Positions 9,263 through 18,023 of a stretch of 64,000 nt of DNA are shown one piece after another. The DNA comes from Acidovorax sp. (GTDB lineage: Bacteria > Pseudomonadota > Gammaproteobacteria > Burkholderiales > Burkholderiaceae_C). The first letter of the stretch is position 1. Each line of letters starts with the position of its first letter. A model generated the notes under the pieces. It was not told the origin of the DNA and searched no databases. It saw only the letters and a list, made by a program, of their open reading frames with translations. The stretch spans positions 300,014 through 364,013 of the forward strand of contig JAITLO010000008.1 in assembly GCA_031277855.1 (NCBI GenBank). The letters are read 5' to 3'. The position numbers and the translations under genes are program-made.

Positions 9263-9934
9263 ATGAGCACCACCACCCAATCGGAATCCACCGCCAAAAA
9301 GGACGTGACCAAACTCCAGCGCGCCATCGTCGATGGCCTGGAGGACGTCAAGGCGCAAGACATTCAGGTCTTCAACACAGAACATCTCTCGCCCCTGTTT
9401 GAGCGGGTGATCGTGGCATCGGGTACCTCGAACCGCCAGACCAAGGCCCTGGCCTCCAGCGTGCGCGAAGCCGTCAAGAAAGCCGGCTTTGCCGTGCCGC
9501 GCCAGGAAGGCGAGGAAAACGGTGAATGGATCATCGTGGACTGCGGCGCAGCCGTGGCCCACATCATGCAACCCGCCATCCGCCAGTACTATCGCCTGGA
9601 AGAGATCTGGGGTGACAAGCCTGTGCGCCTGAAGCTGGGCGGAGCCAAGCCTGCTGCCCGCGCCAAGCCGGAAGCCGAGGCCAAGCCCGCCAAGAAGGCT
9701 GCTGCCAAAAAGCCCACAGCGGCCAAGGACAGCAAACCTGCGGCAAAGAAGCCTGCTACCAAGAAGCAGGCTGCAACTGCTGCCAGCGCCAAGCCTGCTG
9801 CCAAAAAGCCGGCCGCCAAAAAGGCCGTGGCAGCCAAGACCCCGGTCAAGACCGTGGTGGTCAAGCCCAGCGTGCCGCGCACCAAGGCTGCAGCCAAGCC
9901 CGCTGCCAAGCGTGCTCCCCGCGCCAAGGCATGA
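9263..9934 (+). CDS. rsfS: Ribosomal silencing factor RsfS with long Lys/Ala/Pro-rich tail
   Basis: RsfS (Iojap family) binds uL14 on the 50S subunit and blocks subunit joining under starvation. The domain occupies roughly residues 15-125: [20 protein letters not shown], then [19 protein letters not shown], the acidic [20 protein letters not shown] and [11 protein letters not shown] chose the ATG at 9263 (MSTTTQSES) rather than the open frame from 9170. No strong ribosome site precedes it, so the start is uncertain. Residues about 127-223 are a tail of repeated AKPAAKK-type units ending KRAPRAKA, resembling histone H1-like tails. The stop overlaps rlmH (ATGA). Confidence 0.93.
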   Translation: MSTTTQSESTAKKDVTKLQRAIVDGLEDVKAQDIQVFNTEHLSPLFERVIVASGTSNRQTKALASSVREAVKKAGFAVPRQEGEENGEWIIVDCGAAVAHIMQPAIRQYYRLEEIWGDKPVRLKLGGAKPAARAKPEAEAKPAKKAAAKKPTAAKDSKPAAKKPATKKQAATAASAKPAAKKPAAKKAVAAKTPVKTVVVKPSVPRTKAAAKPAAKRAPRAKA

Positions 9935-10398
9935 AGCTGCAGATCGTGGCCGTAGGCCAGCATGTGCCCGATTGGGCGCAGACGGCCTACGACGACTACG
10001 CCAAGCGCTTCCCGCCCGAGCTCAAGGTTGAGCTCAAAACCGTCAAGACCGAGCCTCGTGGCTCCAAGACGGTGGAGACCCTGTATGCGGCGGAGCGCAA
10101 GCGCATCGAAGCCGCCATTGCGCGCGGCACCCGCATCGTGGTGCTCGATGAGCGCGGAACCAATCTCACCACCAAGGCCCTGGCCCAGCGCCTGCGACAT
10201 TGGCAGCTGGAGGGTGACGATGTGGCCCTCATCATTGGCGGCCCCGATGGCTTGGACCCGGCCTTCAAACAGGCAGCGCACGAGAAGATTCGGCTGTCCG
10301 ACCTCACACTGCCCCATGCCATGGTGCGCGTGCTGCTGATTGAGCAGCTCTACCGTGCCTGGTCGGTGAATGCCGGCCACCCTTATCACCGCGAATAA
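9931..10398 (+). CDS. rlmH: 23S rRNA (pseudouridine1915-N3) methyltransferase
   Basis: SPOUT-class methyltransferase that methylates pseudouridine 1915 in helix 69 of 23S rRNA on assembled 70S ribosomes, using SAM. It has 155 residues, as is usual. The SAM-binding knot region carries [13 protein letters not shown] and the C-terminus [17 protein letters not shown] followed by the conserved HPYHRE end. It overlaps rsfS by four bases, and both genes act on the large subunit. A strong terminator 26 bp downstream ends this operon. Confidence 0.97.
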   Translation: MKLQIVAVGQHVPDWAQTAYDDYAKRFPPELKVELKTVKTEPRGSKTVETLYAAERKRIEAAIARGTRIVVLDERGTNLTTKALAQRLRHWQLEGDDVALIIGGPDGLDPAFKQAAHEKIRLSDLTLPHAMVRVLLIEQLYRAWSVNAGHPYHRE

Positions 10399-10423
10399 GC
10401 CTTCACACGCCGAGGCATTAGAG

Positions 10424-10460
10424 AACCCTGCCGCAGTGCTCTGCCGCAGGGTTTTTTGTT
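10424..10460 (+). terminator. Rho-independent terminator after rlmH
   Basis: Stem AACCCTGC (10424-10431) with GCAGGGTT (10446-10453), extended inside by four further pairs across one mismatch, a TGCT loop, then six T residues. It closes the yebC-rlmH transcription unit. Confidence 0.9.
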
Positions 10461-10580
10461 TGTCCATGGGAGTCTCGGCATGCGGGCAAGCACCAAAGGC
10501 CGGGCTGGCCTGCATGTTGCTTAATTACGCCCAACCGCCTGTACCCCAGGCGCTTGCAAGCAACGAGGGAGAACCCATAC

Positions 10581-12170
10581 ATGCAGTGGCTCAACAAGCT
10601 GTCTATCCGCACGCGCCTGTACCTGGGCACTTTGTTCTCGCTGGTCATGCTGCTGCTGGTGGGTGGTGTGGGTTATGGGGCACTGGCCAGCACGCACAGC
10701 CAGGTGCAGGACATGTTCAGCAGCAAGGTGCAGGTGCTCAGCCAGATGGAAGAGGTGCGCAACCGCCTGGCCGAGCTGAGACTGCTGGAAAAAAGCATCA
10801 TCATCAGCGCCAACAACGCCACCCAGGTGCAGGAGTTGCGCGAGCGCTGGTCCACCGGCATGAAGGCCTTGCGGGCCAGGTTGCAGGAGTTGCAACAGGC
10901 ACCGAGCACGCCGTCCGATATGAGCTTGAACCTGGAGTCCGGCATCACCTACCTGGAAGACTATGCCAAGGCCATGGATGAGGTGTTTGCCAAGGTCGAG
11001 GCAGCCTTGATGGACAGCATGGCGGCCGCAGCCTATGCCGACAACCAACGCAGCACCATGGAAGGTATGGACTCGGTGCTGACCACCACGGCCGAAAACG
11101 CACGCACCGATATGGAGTTCACCCGCCGCGCTGTGGAGGATGCGGGCCGCAAGATGGGTTTGTGGCTGGGCGTGCTGCTGGTGGTGGCGGTGGCCGTGTT
11201 ACTGCCCACTACCTACCTGGGCGTGCGCGCCATTACCCAGGCCCTGGCCGATGCCCAAGCCCTGGCGCAGCGCATTGCCGAAGGTGACTTGAGCCAGGAT
11301 GTGCATGTGCGCCAGAGCGACGAGCTGGGCCAGCTGATGCGCTCCATGGACCGCATGCAGCAGTCGCTGCGCACCCTGGTGCAGCAGGTGCAACAGGCGT
11401 CGGGACAGGTGTCGGTGGCCAGCAGCGAGATCGCCGGGGGGAACGCCAATCTGAGTGAGCGCACCGAGCAAACCGCCAGCCATTTGGAGCAAACCGCACG
11501 TGCCATGGACAGCCTGGGCCAGGAGGTGCGCCACAGCGCCCAGGCCAGTGCCCAGGCACGCGAGCAGGCCGACAGCGCGGCCACGGTGGCCGTGCAGGGC
11601 GGCGAAGCCGTGAACAGCGTGGTGCAGACCATGAGTGAAATCTCCGCCAGTGCCCACCGCATTGGCGAGATCACCAGCGTCATCGATGCCATTGCCTTTC
11701 AGACCAATATCCTGGCGCTGAATGCGGCAGTAGAGGCGGCGAGGGCGGGCGAGCAGGGACGGGGGTTTGCCGTGGTGGCGGGCGAGGTCCGTACCCTGGC
11801 CCAGCGCAGCGCCGAGGCGGCCAAGCAAATCCGGCAGCTCACCAGCGACTCCGTGCGCTGCGCGGACAGCGGCAGCGCCCAGGTGGCGCGGGCCGGCCAG
11901 ACCATGCAGGCCATTGTGCACAGCGTGGAGCGCGTGGCCACCACGATTGCCGAGGTCTCGCGCGCCTGCGAGGTGCAAGACCGGCAAATTGGCGAGGTCT
12001 CCACCTCGGTGGCCGATCTGGAGCAAATGACCCAGCAAAACGCCGCCCTGGTTGAAGAGTCTGCTGCAGCCTCATCCGCTTTGCGCGAGCAGGCACAGAC
12101 CCTGGATGGTGCGGTGCGCCGCTTTGCCATGCCAGGCAGCCATGGCGTGCTGGTGCTGGAGTCCGCATAG
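10581..12170 (+). CDS. Methyl-accepting chemotaxis protein
   Basis: Inner-membrane chemoreceptor that controls CheA through CheW; 529 residues. Order: TM1 (about 12-34), a periplasmic four-helix-type sensor domain (35-190), TM2 (about 191-214), HAMP, then the coiled cytoplasmic signalling domain. The hairpin tip [20 protein letters not shown] is intact, near residue 370. No C-terminal CheR-binding pentapeptide is seen; the protein ends VLVLESA. The ATG at 10581 has CGAGGGA upstream, which argues against an earlier in-frame TTG. The ligand is unknown. The gene sits alone between terminators, as an insertion in the rlmH-maf interval. Confidence 0.93.
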   Translation: MQWLNKLSIRTRLYLGTLFSLVMLLLVGGVGYGALASTHSQVQDMFSSKVQVLSQMEEVRNRLAELRLLEKSIIISANNATQVQELRERWSTGMKALRARLQELQQAPSTPSDMSLNLESGITYLEDYAKAMDEVFAKVEAALMDSMAAAAYADNQRSTMEGMDSVLTTTAENARTDMEFTRRAVEDAGRKMGLWLGVLLVVAVAVLLPTTYLGVRAITQALADAQALAQRIAEGDLSQDVHVRQSDELGQLMRSMDRMQQSLRTLVQQVQQASGQVSVASSEIAGGNANLSERTEQTASHLEQTARAMDSLGQEVRHSAQASAQAREQADSAATVAVQGGEAVNSVVQTMSEISASAHRIGEITSVIDAIAFQTNILALNAAVEAARAGEQGRGFAVVAGEVRTLAQRSAEAAKQIRQLTSDSVRCADSGSAQVARAGQTMQAIVHSVERVATTIAEVSRACEVQDRQIGEVSTSVADLEQMTQQNAALVEESAAASSALREQAQTLDGAVRRFAMPGSHGVLVLESA

Positions 12171-12223
12171 CGCAACCTACCCACGGCAATCCCTGGCATG
12201 GCGCAGCCATGAAGCCCGTGATA

Positions 12224-12276
12224 CTATGGTTTTAATAGCTTTCAGCGCCGTTGTAGCGCGCTGAAAGCGCTTTTTT
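12224..12276 (+). terminator. Terminator-like hairpin between the chemoreceptor gene and maf
   Basis: An 11-bp stem GCTTTCAGCGC (12238-12248) with GCGCTGAAAGC (12258-12268) is followed by GC and six T residues (12271-12276). It is preceded by CTATGGTTTTAATAGCT (12224-12240), related to the motif at 9113. The T-run ends only 8 bases before the maf ATG. It probably terminates the chemoreceptor transcript, but any transcript for maf that starts upstream would have to cross it. Confidence 0.75.
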
Positions 12277-12284
12277 GACCAGCC

Positions 12285-12905
12285 ATGCCTGCTGATTTTT
12301 TTCTCTATCTCGCCTCCCAAAGTCCACGCCGTCGACAGCTGCTGGAGCAGCTCGGCGTGCAGCATGCATTGCTGCTGCCGAATGCCGACGGCGATGTGCC
12401 CGAAGATGCCGAGGCCATCGAGGCCGAGTTGCCCGGCGAAGCGCCGCGCGACTATGTGCAGCGTGTGACCGATTTGAAGCTGGATGCAGCCGTGGCCCGC
12501 CATCTGCGGCGCAAGCTGCCGGCCGCACCGATTCTGTGCTCCGACACCACGGTGGCGCTGGGCACGCACATTCTGGGCAAGCCCGCAGATGCACAGGACG
12601 CGGCCCGCATGCTGCATCAGCTGGCCGGTCAGACGCATGAGGTGTTGACTGCGGTGGCCTTGCAGGTGGGCGCACAGCGGCTGCGGGCACTGTCCATCTC
12701 GCAAGTGCGCTTTGCGGCCATGAGCGAGGCGCAGATCGCTACCTATGTGGCCAGCGGCGAGCCCATGGGCAAGGCCGGCAGCTATGGCATACAGGGGCTG
12801 GCGGCCGCCCATGTGAGCCACATCGCCGGTAGTTATTCGGGCATCATGGGTCTGCCGGTGTATGAGACGGCACAGCTGCTGCGCCAAGCAGGATGGGCGC
12901 TGTAA
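12285..12905 (+). CDS. maf: Maf/YceF-type nucleotide pyrophosphatase
   Basis: House-cleaning nucleoside triphosphate pyrophosphatase of the Maf family, 206 residues. The N-terminal [18 protein letters not shown] is the family signature (S-x-S-P-R-R). Further conserved pieces are ADTTV-like [24 protein letters not shown], and [13 protein letters not shown] near residue 165-180. The [10 protein letters not shown] form is found in both the dTTP/UTP (YhdE) and m7GTP (YceF) groups, and I cannot assign the substrate. The ribosome site is weak because the ATG follows a hairpin with a T-run. It lies next to rng, a conserved neighbour pair in beta- and gammaproteobacteria. Confidence 0.92.
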   Translation: MPADFFLYLASQSPRRRQLLEQLGVQHALLLPNADGDVPEDAEAIEAELPGEAPRDYVQRVTDLKLDAAVARHLRRKLPAAPILCSDTTVALGTHILGKPADAQDAARMLHQLAGQTHEVLTAVALQVGAQRLRALSISQVRFAAMSEAQIATYVASGEPMGKAGSYGIQGLAAAHVSHIAGSYSGIMGLPVYETAQLLRQAGWAL

Positions 12906-12988
12906 GCGCATAGCATCTGCTTTGATTTTGATACTGCTGCAGTACGCCCTTCAAGCTGCAGCGCACGATTTCCTGGAAGTTCTCTAGC

Positions 12989-14476
12989 ATGCAACAAGAT
13001 ATTTTGATCAACTGGTCCCCCCAGGAAACCCGTGTCGCCATCATTGAAAGCGGGGCGGTGCAGGAGCTGCACATCGAGCGGCCGCTGGAGCGTGGCCTGG
13101 TGGGCAATATCTACCTGGGCAAGGTCTCGCGCGTGCTGCCGGGCATGCAGTCAGCCTTTATCGACATCGGTCTGGAACGCGCCGCGTTTTTGCATGTGGC
13201 CGATGTCTGGCACCGCCAGGAAAACGGCGATGCGCCCATGTTTGCGCGCAAGAACGAGCCCCAGGTGCCGATTGAAAAACAGGTGTTCGAGGGCCAGTCC
13301 ATCATGGTCCAGGTCATCAAGGACCCCATAGGAAGCAAGGGTGCGCGCCTGTCCACGCAGATCAGCATTGCCGGGCGGCTGCTGGTGTTTTTGCCGCAGG
13401 ACGACCACATCGGCGTGTCGCAGAAGATTCCCTCCGAAGAGCGCGATGCGCTGCGCGGGCGCTTGCAGGCCCTGGTGGGTAGCAAGGAAACCGGTGGTGG
13501 CGGTGGCTTTATTTTGCGCACCAATGGGGAAGACGCCAGCGATGCCGAGCTGGCAGACGATATCGCCTATCTGCGCAAGACCTGGACACGCATCAAGGAT
13601 GTGGCACTGCGCCTGCCGCCGATGTCGGTGCTGCACCAGGACCTGAATCTGCTGCAGCGCGTGCTGCGCGATCTGGTGGGCGAGCACACGCAAAGCATAC
13701 GCATCGACTCCAAGGAGCAGTTCGCTGCGCTGATGGCCTTTGGCAAGGAATACATGCCCAGCGCAGCGCCCAAGCTGCAGATGTACAAGGGCGAGCGCCC
13801 CATCTTTGATCTGTATGCGGTGGACGAGGAAATCGCCCGCGCCCTGGGCCGGCGTGTGGACCTGAAGTCCGGTGGCTATCTGATCGTGGACCAGACCGAG
13901 GCGCTGACCACCATCGACGTCAACACCGGTGGCTTTGTGGGTGCGCGCAACTTTGATGACACCATCTTCAAAACCAATCTGGAAGCGGCACTGGCCATTG
14001 CCCGTCAGCTGCGGTTGCGCAATCTGGGCGGCATCATCATCGTGGACTTCATCGACATGGTGCGCGAGGAGCACCAGCAAGAGGTGTTGGCCGAATTCCG
14101 TAAACAGCTGGGCCGCGACCGGGTCAAGACCATGGCGGGCAATTTCTCGCAGCTGGGCCTGGTGGAGATGACGCGCAAGCGCACCCGTGAATCCCTGGCC
14201 CATATGCTGTGTGAGCCTTGCCCGCAGTGCATGGGCAAGGGCAGTGTGAAAACCGTGCGCAGCGTGTGCTATGAAGTGCTGCGTGAAATTCTGCGTGAGG
14301 CGCGCCAGTTCAACCCCAAGGAGTTCCGCATCGTTGCCAATCCCAAGGTGGTGGAGATGTTCTTGGATGAGGAAAGCCAGCATCTGGCCGGGCTGTCGGA
14401 TTTCATCGGCAAGCCGATTTCGCTGCAATCTGAAAACGGCATGGGGCAGGAGCAGTACGACATTGTGCTGCTGTAG
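12989..14476 (+). CDS. rng: Ribonuclease G
   Basis: Endoribonuclease of the RNase E/G family that matures the 5' end of 16S rRNA and degrades some mRNAs. The 495-residue length is that of RNase G, without the C-terminal scaffold of RNase E. It has an N-terminal S1 domain (GNIYLGKVSRVLPGMQSAFI), Mg-binding catalytic aspartates D310 (TTIDVNTGGFVG) and D353 (IIIVDFIDM), and a Zn-link CEPCPQCMGKG near residue 410. All key residues are present. It follows maf by 83 bp and is probably transcribed with it. Confidence 0.96.
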   Translation: MQQDILINWSPQETRVAIIESGAVQELHIERPLERGLVGNIYLGKVSRVLPGMQSAFIDIGLERAAFLHVADVWHRQENGDAPMFARKNEPQVPIEKQVFEGQSIMVQVIKDPIGSKGARLSTQISIAGRLLVFLPQDDHIGVSQKIPSEERDALRGRLQALVGSKETGGGGGFILRTNGEDASDAELADDIAYLRKTWTRIKDVALRLPPMSVLHQDLNLLQRVLRDLVGEHTQSIRIDSKEQFAALMAFGKEYMPSAAPKLQMYKGERPIFDLYAVDEEIARALGRRVDLKSGGYLIVDQTEALTTIDVNTGGFVGARNFDDTIFKTNLEAALAIARQLRLRNLGGIIIVDFIDMVREEHQQEVLAEFRKQLGRDRVKTMAGNFSQLGLVEMTRKRTRESLAHMLCEPCPQCMGKGSVKTVRSVCYEVLREILREARQFNPKEFRIVANPKVVEMFLDEESQHLAGLSDFIGKPISLQSENGMGQEQYDIVLL

Positions 14477-14499
14477 GCCCTGTGAATCGGGCCGGCTTT

Positions 14500-15300
14500 T
14501 CAGTGGATATCCGAGCTGCTGATATGGGCGCTTTCCATGGAATCGAGTGCGTGCCATTTCAGCAGTGCCGGGTGTCCAAAGAAGTAACCTTGGAAGAGCG
14601 AAAAGCCTGCTTTTTTCAGGTAGTCAAACTGTTCGGGTGTTTCCACACCTTTGGCGGCGACTTCCAGTTTGAGCAAACCCGCCAGCATGGACATGATGTC
14701 CACAATCTTCTGTTCATTTCCGTCGCTTAATAGATTTTTAACAAAATATTGATCTATTTTGATCTGGCTGACAGGTAGCTTCTTGAGATGGTTGAGAAAA
14801 GAATACCCCATACCAAAATTGTCCAAGGCAAGCTTGATGCCTTGCTTGTGCAGGGCATGGAGATGGGTGGGTGAGAAACCATTGAAGCCTGGCAAAAATT
14901 CCGTCTCACTCAACTCCAGGTAAAGCCTTCTGGGGTCTGCGCCGTAGCGCTGCAGCGTCTCCAGTATGAAAGTGATGGCTTGTTCGGTGTACAGCTGGTG
15001 GCTGCGGATGTTGACGCTCATGGTCCAGGAGCGCTTGACTGGGTCGCAGGCCCATTGCCCCAGCTGATGGCATACCGCCTCCATCACCCAAGCACTTATT
15101 CGGAGTATGGATTTGCTTGGCCTGGCCCGCTTGATGAAGTCCCCAGGGAAAAGCAGTCCATATTGCGGGCTGCGCCAGCGCAGCAATGCCTCTGCACCCA
15201 CAATGCATGAATCAGGGTTAAAGATGGGTTGGTAAACCAGATAAAATTCACGCTGCTCCAAGGCACTAAGTAAATCGTCTTCTGAAGGTGAATGGCGCAC
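14500..15300 (-). CDS. Degenerate EAL-domain protein (probably not an active c-di-GMP phosphodiesterase)
   Basis: Stand-alone EAL domain of 266 residues without a sensor domain. Conserved positions that remain are E37-A38-L39, N97 (SVNIRS), E129 (LELSE), D160, K181 (KID), E220 and Q237 (QGY). Two catalytic positions are changed: the DDFGTG motif reads D160-N161-FGMG, and the general-base Glu of EGVE is Lys217 (AAKGVET). In studied EAL enzymes both changes abolish hydrolysis, so a c-di-GMP-binding or protein-binding role is more likely. The codons AAT and AAA are unambiguous in the sequence. It is convergent with rng and lies next to an AT-rich stretch. Confidence 0.85.
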   Translation of the reverse strand: MRHSPSEDDLLSALEQREFYLVYQPIFNPDSCIVGAEALLRWRSPQYGLLFPGDFIKRARPSKSILRISAWVMEAVCHQLGQWACDPVKRSWTMSVNIRSHQLYTEQAITFILETLQRYGADPRRLYLELSETEFLPGFNGFSPTHLHALHKQGIKLALDNFGMGYSFLNHLKKLPVSQIKIDQYFVKNLLSDGNEQKIVDIMSMLAGLLKLEVAAKGVETPEQFDYLKKAGFSLFQGYFFGHPALLKWHALDSMESAHISSSDIH

Positions 15301-15543
15301 GATTTTTCCCTAAAGGTCTTTGGAGCTTCACTGCTTGGTATTAGATTGAATAGGATAGCGTTTTTTTAAGATGGAATATATAAATTCATCAATTTTGGTT
15401 ATTTGCATAGATGAATTTTAGAAATTGAATATCTGGCTGATGTGAATCCTTGAAATTATCTGCGCCTGGAGCCCTTATCCCATTTTGGGTTAGTTTTCGA
15501 TGCGTTTGAGAATTTTTGTTTCAAAATTCGATACTGATCAGCG

Positions 15544-15849
15544 TTGAATGCCTCGCATCTGAACCGTACCAAGGAATTGCGCCACCGTCTGCGTGAAGCA
15601 AGAGAGCGCCAAGGGCTTTCACAAAAATTGCTTGCACAGAGGATGCGCAAGCCCCAGTCTTTTATTTCCAAGATAGAAACCGGTGAGCGCAACCTGGATG
15701 TCGTGGAGTTCTTGGAAATATGCGAGGCCATGGCAATCGATGCCTTGGACATGCTGCGTGCGGTACGTGATACCTGCAGCCCAAGCTTTGCTTGGCAGCC
15801 GGCGGTTGCCGTGGATTTGCGTGCACAGGTGGAGCCAGCGCTCCCCTGA
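15544..15849 (+). CDS. XRE-family helix-turn-helix regulator
   Basis: Small DNA-binding protein of 101 residues with a Cro/C1-type helix-turn-helix at about residues 12-66: LRHRLREARERQGLSQKLLA, then SFISKIETGERNL. It has a short C-terminal tail and no sensory domain. The start is uncertain: an in-frame TGA at 15535 forces it to the TTG at 15544 or a later codon, and no good ribosome site is seen. The 240 bp upstream are notably AT-rich for this genome, and the gene is divergent from the EAL gene. Composition suggests acquired DNA. Target unknown. Confidence 0.75.
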   Translation: MNASHLNRTKELRHRLREARERQGLSQKLLAQRMRKPQSFISKIETGERNLDVVEFLEICEAMAIDALDMLRAVRDTCSPSFAWQPAVAVDLRAQVEPALP

Positions 15850-15963
15850 AATGACCAACCCGGTCTGGGCGAGCCGCGTCTGAGAGAGGGCTGTCAGCAA
15901 GCGGTCTTTTCTGCAGTGCCGCCCAATCATGGCACCATGCGGGTTTTGGACAGGAGCAATCGC

Positions 15964-16572
15964 ATGAAGTTCTGGTGGGTGGGCGCGCTGGGCGCCTTGG
16001 TGCTGGCGGGATGTGCCAGCAAGCAGGCCCTGGTGCCCCAGGTACAGCAAGGCCAGGCGGCCGATGGAAGCAAGACCGTGAGTGTGGCGCCGGAAAAAGT
16101 CCAATGCAGCCGGCCCCAATGCCCGGTGCTGGCTGCGTCCTGGACCTCGGCCAAGGACGGCCAGGCCGTGTTGACCATTGGGCTGCCTTACCAACAGGCC
16201 ACAGTGACGGGCGCCGACTTCCACTTCGGCAGCCAGGAAGTGGTGCGTGTGCGCTCGCGCTCGCAGACTGCGCCCCTGGCTCAGGGCTATCCTGCTACCG
16301 CATTTGATGTGCCGCTGCGTACCGTGGAGCGCATTGCCTACGGCCCCAGCAGCTGGGTGCGGGTCTATACCAAAGGTGGTGCCAGTGTGGACGAAGCCAT
16401 CAACAGCGGCGAGCATGGCAGCCGTGCCTTTACTGCCATGCATTACTTTGTGACGGCCATACAGACCGCGACAGGCAAGGGCCCCAGCGAAGGGGTGAAT
16501 CCTGGTGGCTTGATGGACCGCCTGGGCATGGGGCGCGACGACAAGAGCAAGAACGCCGATCTCGGTAGCTAA
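15964..16572 (+). CDS. Putative lipoprotein, function unknown
   Basis: A 202-residue protein with a lipoprotein signal peptide (FWWVGALGALVLAGC, lipobox LAGC with Cys18). I chose the ATG at 15964 because AGGAG lies about ten bases upstream and the signal peptide starts there; an open frame extends to 15916. The mature part has the segment CSRPQCPVLAASW (two Cys four residues apart) and otherwise mixed beta-type sequence. I do not recognise a family. Its stop codon overlaps by three bases the stop of the convergent outer-membrane factor gene (shared CTAA). Confidence 0.8.
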   Translation: MKFWWVGALGALVLAGCASKQALVPQVQQGQAADGSKTVSVAPEKVQCSRPQCPVLAASWTSAKDGQAVLTIGLPYQQATVTGADFHFGSQEVVRVRSRSQTAPLAQGYPATAFDVPLRTVERIAYGPSSWVRVYTKGGASVDEAINSGEHGSRAFTAMHYFVTAIQTATGKGPSEGVNPGGLMDRLGMGRDDKSKNADLGS

Positions 16573-18023
16573 TCCGGCTGGGCCCCAGCACCATCATGGG
16601 GTGGCTGGGGCGCTGTGTTCAAGGCCTGGGCATCAAAGCCGCCGCCCAGGTCTCCGATCAAAGTGACGGTGTTCACCAACTGCTGCAGCCGTACATTCAG
16701 CAGGGACTGCTGGCTGCTGATCTGGGCAGCCTGGGCAGAGGCCAGCGTGGTGTAGTCCACGGTACCGGCCTGGAATTCGTCCTGCGCAATACGGGTGCTT
16801 TGGCTGGCGTCTTGTACAGCGGCTTCCAGTACCTGGTATTGCTGCTCCAGAATGCGCAGCGCGGACAAATCGTTTTCCACATCTTGCAGCGCAGCCAGCA
16901 CCGTGCCGCGGTAGCTGGCAACCGAGGAAGCATATTGCGCTCTTGCGCTGCTGAGCTGGGCGCTGCGGGCTCCACCGTCGAAAATGGTTTCCGCAAAGGC
17001 GGCGCCCAATGACCAGACCAGATTGCTGGCATTGAGTGCACCGGCAAAGCCCCCCGCGGCCGACAGCGTCAGCGAAGGGAAGAAGGCCGTTTGCGCCACG
17101 CCGATGGCGGCATTGTCCGCCGCCATCTGGCGCTCGGCAGCGGCAATATCGGGGCGGCGTTGCAACAGCGTGGAAGGCAGACCCACAGGCACGCTGGGCA
17201 GCTGGGGCATGAGGGTGCTACCAGGAATCGGCAGTGCTTCCGGTGTCTTGCCCACCAGCACGGCAATCGCATGGGCATATTGGGCTCTTGCGATGCCCAC
17301 GGCCACCAGACTGGCCTGGGTGGTTTCCAACAGATTGCGGGCCGCATACAAGCTGGAGGGGGCGACCGTGCCTGCGGCGCTCTGGTCGCTGACCACGCGC
17401 AGGCTGTGGCGGTAGCTGTCCACAGTTTGCTGCAGCAGCCTGGCGTTCTCATCGGCCACCCGCAACTCCACCATGGCCGTGGCCAGCGCAATCTGTGCCG
17501 ATAGCGTGGTGTTGGCCAAGGTGGCAGCGCTGACCTGGGCCAGGGCCTGGTTTTCTTTGACGCTGTCGCGCACCTGGCCCCAGAGGTCGGGTGACCAGCT
17601 CACGGCCGCTTCCACGGATTTGCTGGTCACTGCGCCGGTGCTCACGCCCGCAGTGCTGCTGCGTTGGCGCGTAGCCGACCCATTGATACCCAGTGTGGGA
17701 AACAGGGCGGCACGCGCGGCCTGTATGGCAGCGGCTGCCTTTTGGTAGTTGGCATAGGCGGCCAGCACGTTTTGGTTCGAGAACTGCACCTGGGGCAGCA
17801 ATGTGTCGAGCAAGGGGTCGTGAAAGTCCTGCCACCATGCGCCCTTGGGGCCATCGGCGTTGGGGCTGGCACGGGTCCATCCCGGCAGCTCGCTGTACGC
17901 TGTGGGCAGCTCCATGGCAGGCTTTTCATAGGTGGGGCCTACGGAACACCCTGAGAGCACAAGAGCGCAGAGGCAGGCCATCCAGGCAAGGCGTGGGGCG
18001 TGTAAAGGGCCGGGGTATTTCAT
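16569..18023 (-). CDS. RND efflux outer-membrane factor (OprM/OpmB-like lipoprotein)
   Basis: TolC-like outer-membrane channel of the NodT/OprM family, 484 residues, exporting substrates for the RND pump encoded upstream. It has a lipoprotein signal LCALVLSGCSVGPTYEKP with lipobox Cys. The two internally repeated OEP domains are recognisable, with LPSTLLQRRPDIAAAERQM in the middle and DEFQAGTVDYTTLASAQ near the end. Its ATG overlaps the stop of the preceding permease gene (ATGA), so it is the last gene of the four-gene operon. The closest known organisation is MuxABC-OpmB of Pseudomonas. Confidence 0.92.
   Translation of the reverse strand: MKYPGPLHAPRLAWMACLCALVLSGCSVGPTYEKPAMELPTAYSELPGWTRASPNADGPKGAWWQDFHDPLLDTLLPQVQFSNQNVLAAYANYQKAAAAIQAARAALFPTLGINGSATRQRSSTAGVSTGAVTSKSVEAAVSWSPDLWGQVRDSVKENQALAQVSAATLANTTLSAQIALATAMVELRVADENARLLQQTVDSYRHSLRVVSDQSAAGTVAPSSLYAARNLLETTQASLVAVGIARAQYAHAIAVLVGKTPEALPIPGSTLMPQLPSVPVGLPSTLLQRRPDIAAAERQMAADNAAIGVAQTAFFPSLTLSAAGGFAGALNASNLVWSLGAAFAETIFDGGARSAQLSSARAQYASSVASYRGTVLAALQDVENDLSALRILEQQYQVLEAAVQDASQSTRIAQDEFQAGTVDYTTLASAQAAQISSQQSLLNVRLQQLVNTVTLIGDLGGGFDAQALNTAPQPPHDGAGAQPD

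Noticed and set aside
15301..15543. Possible RNA gene in the AT-rich gap between the EAL and XRE genes
   Set aside because: No tRNA-like or stable hairpin structure and no terminator were seen; it is more likely a promoter region in acquired DNA.
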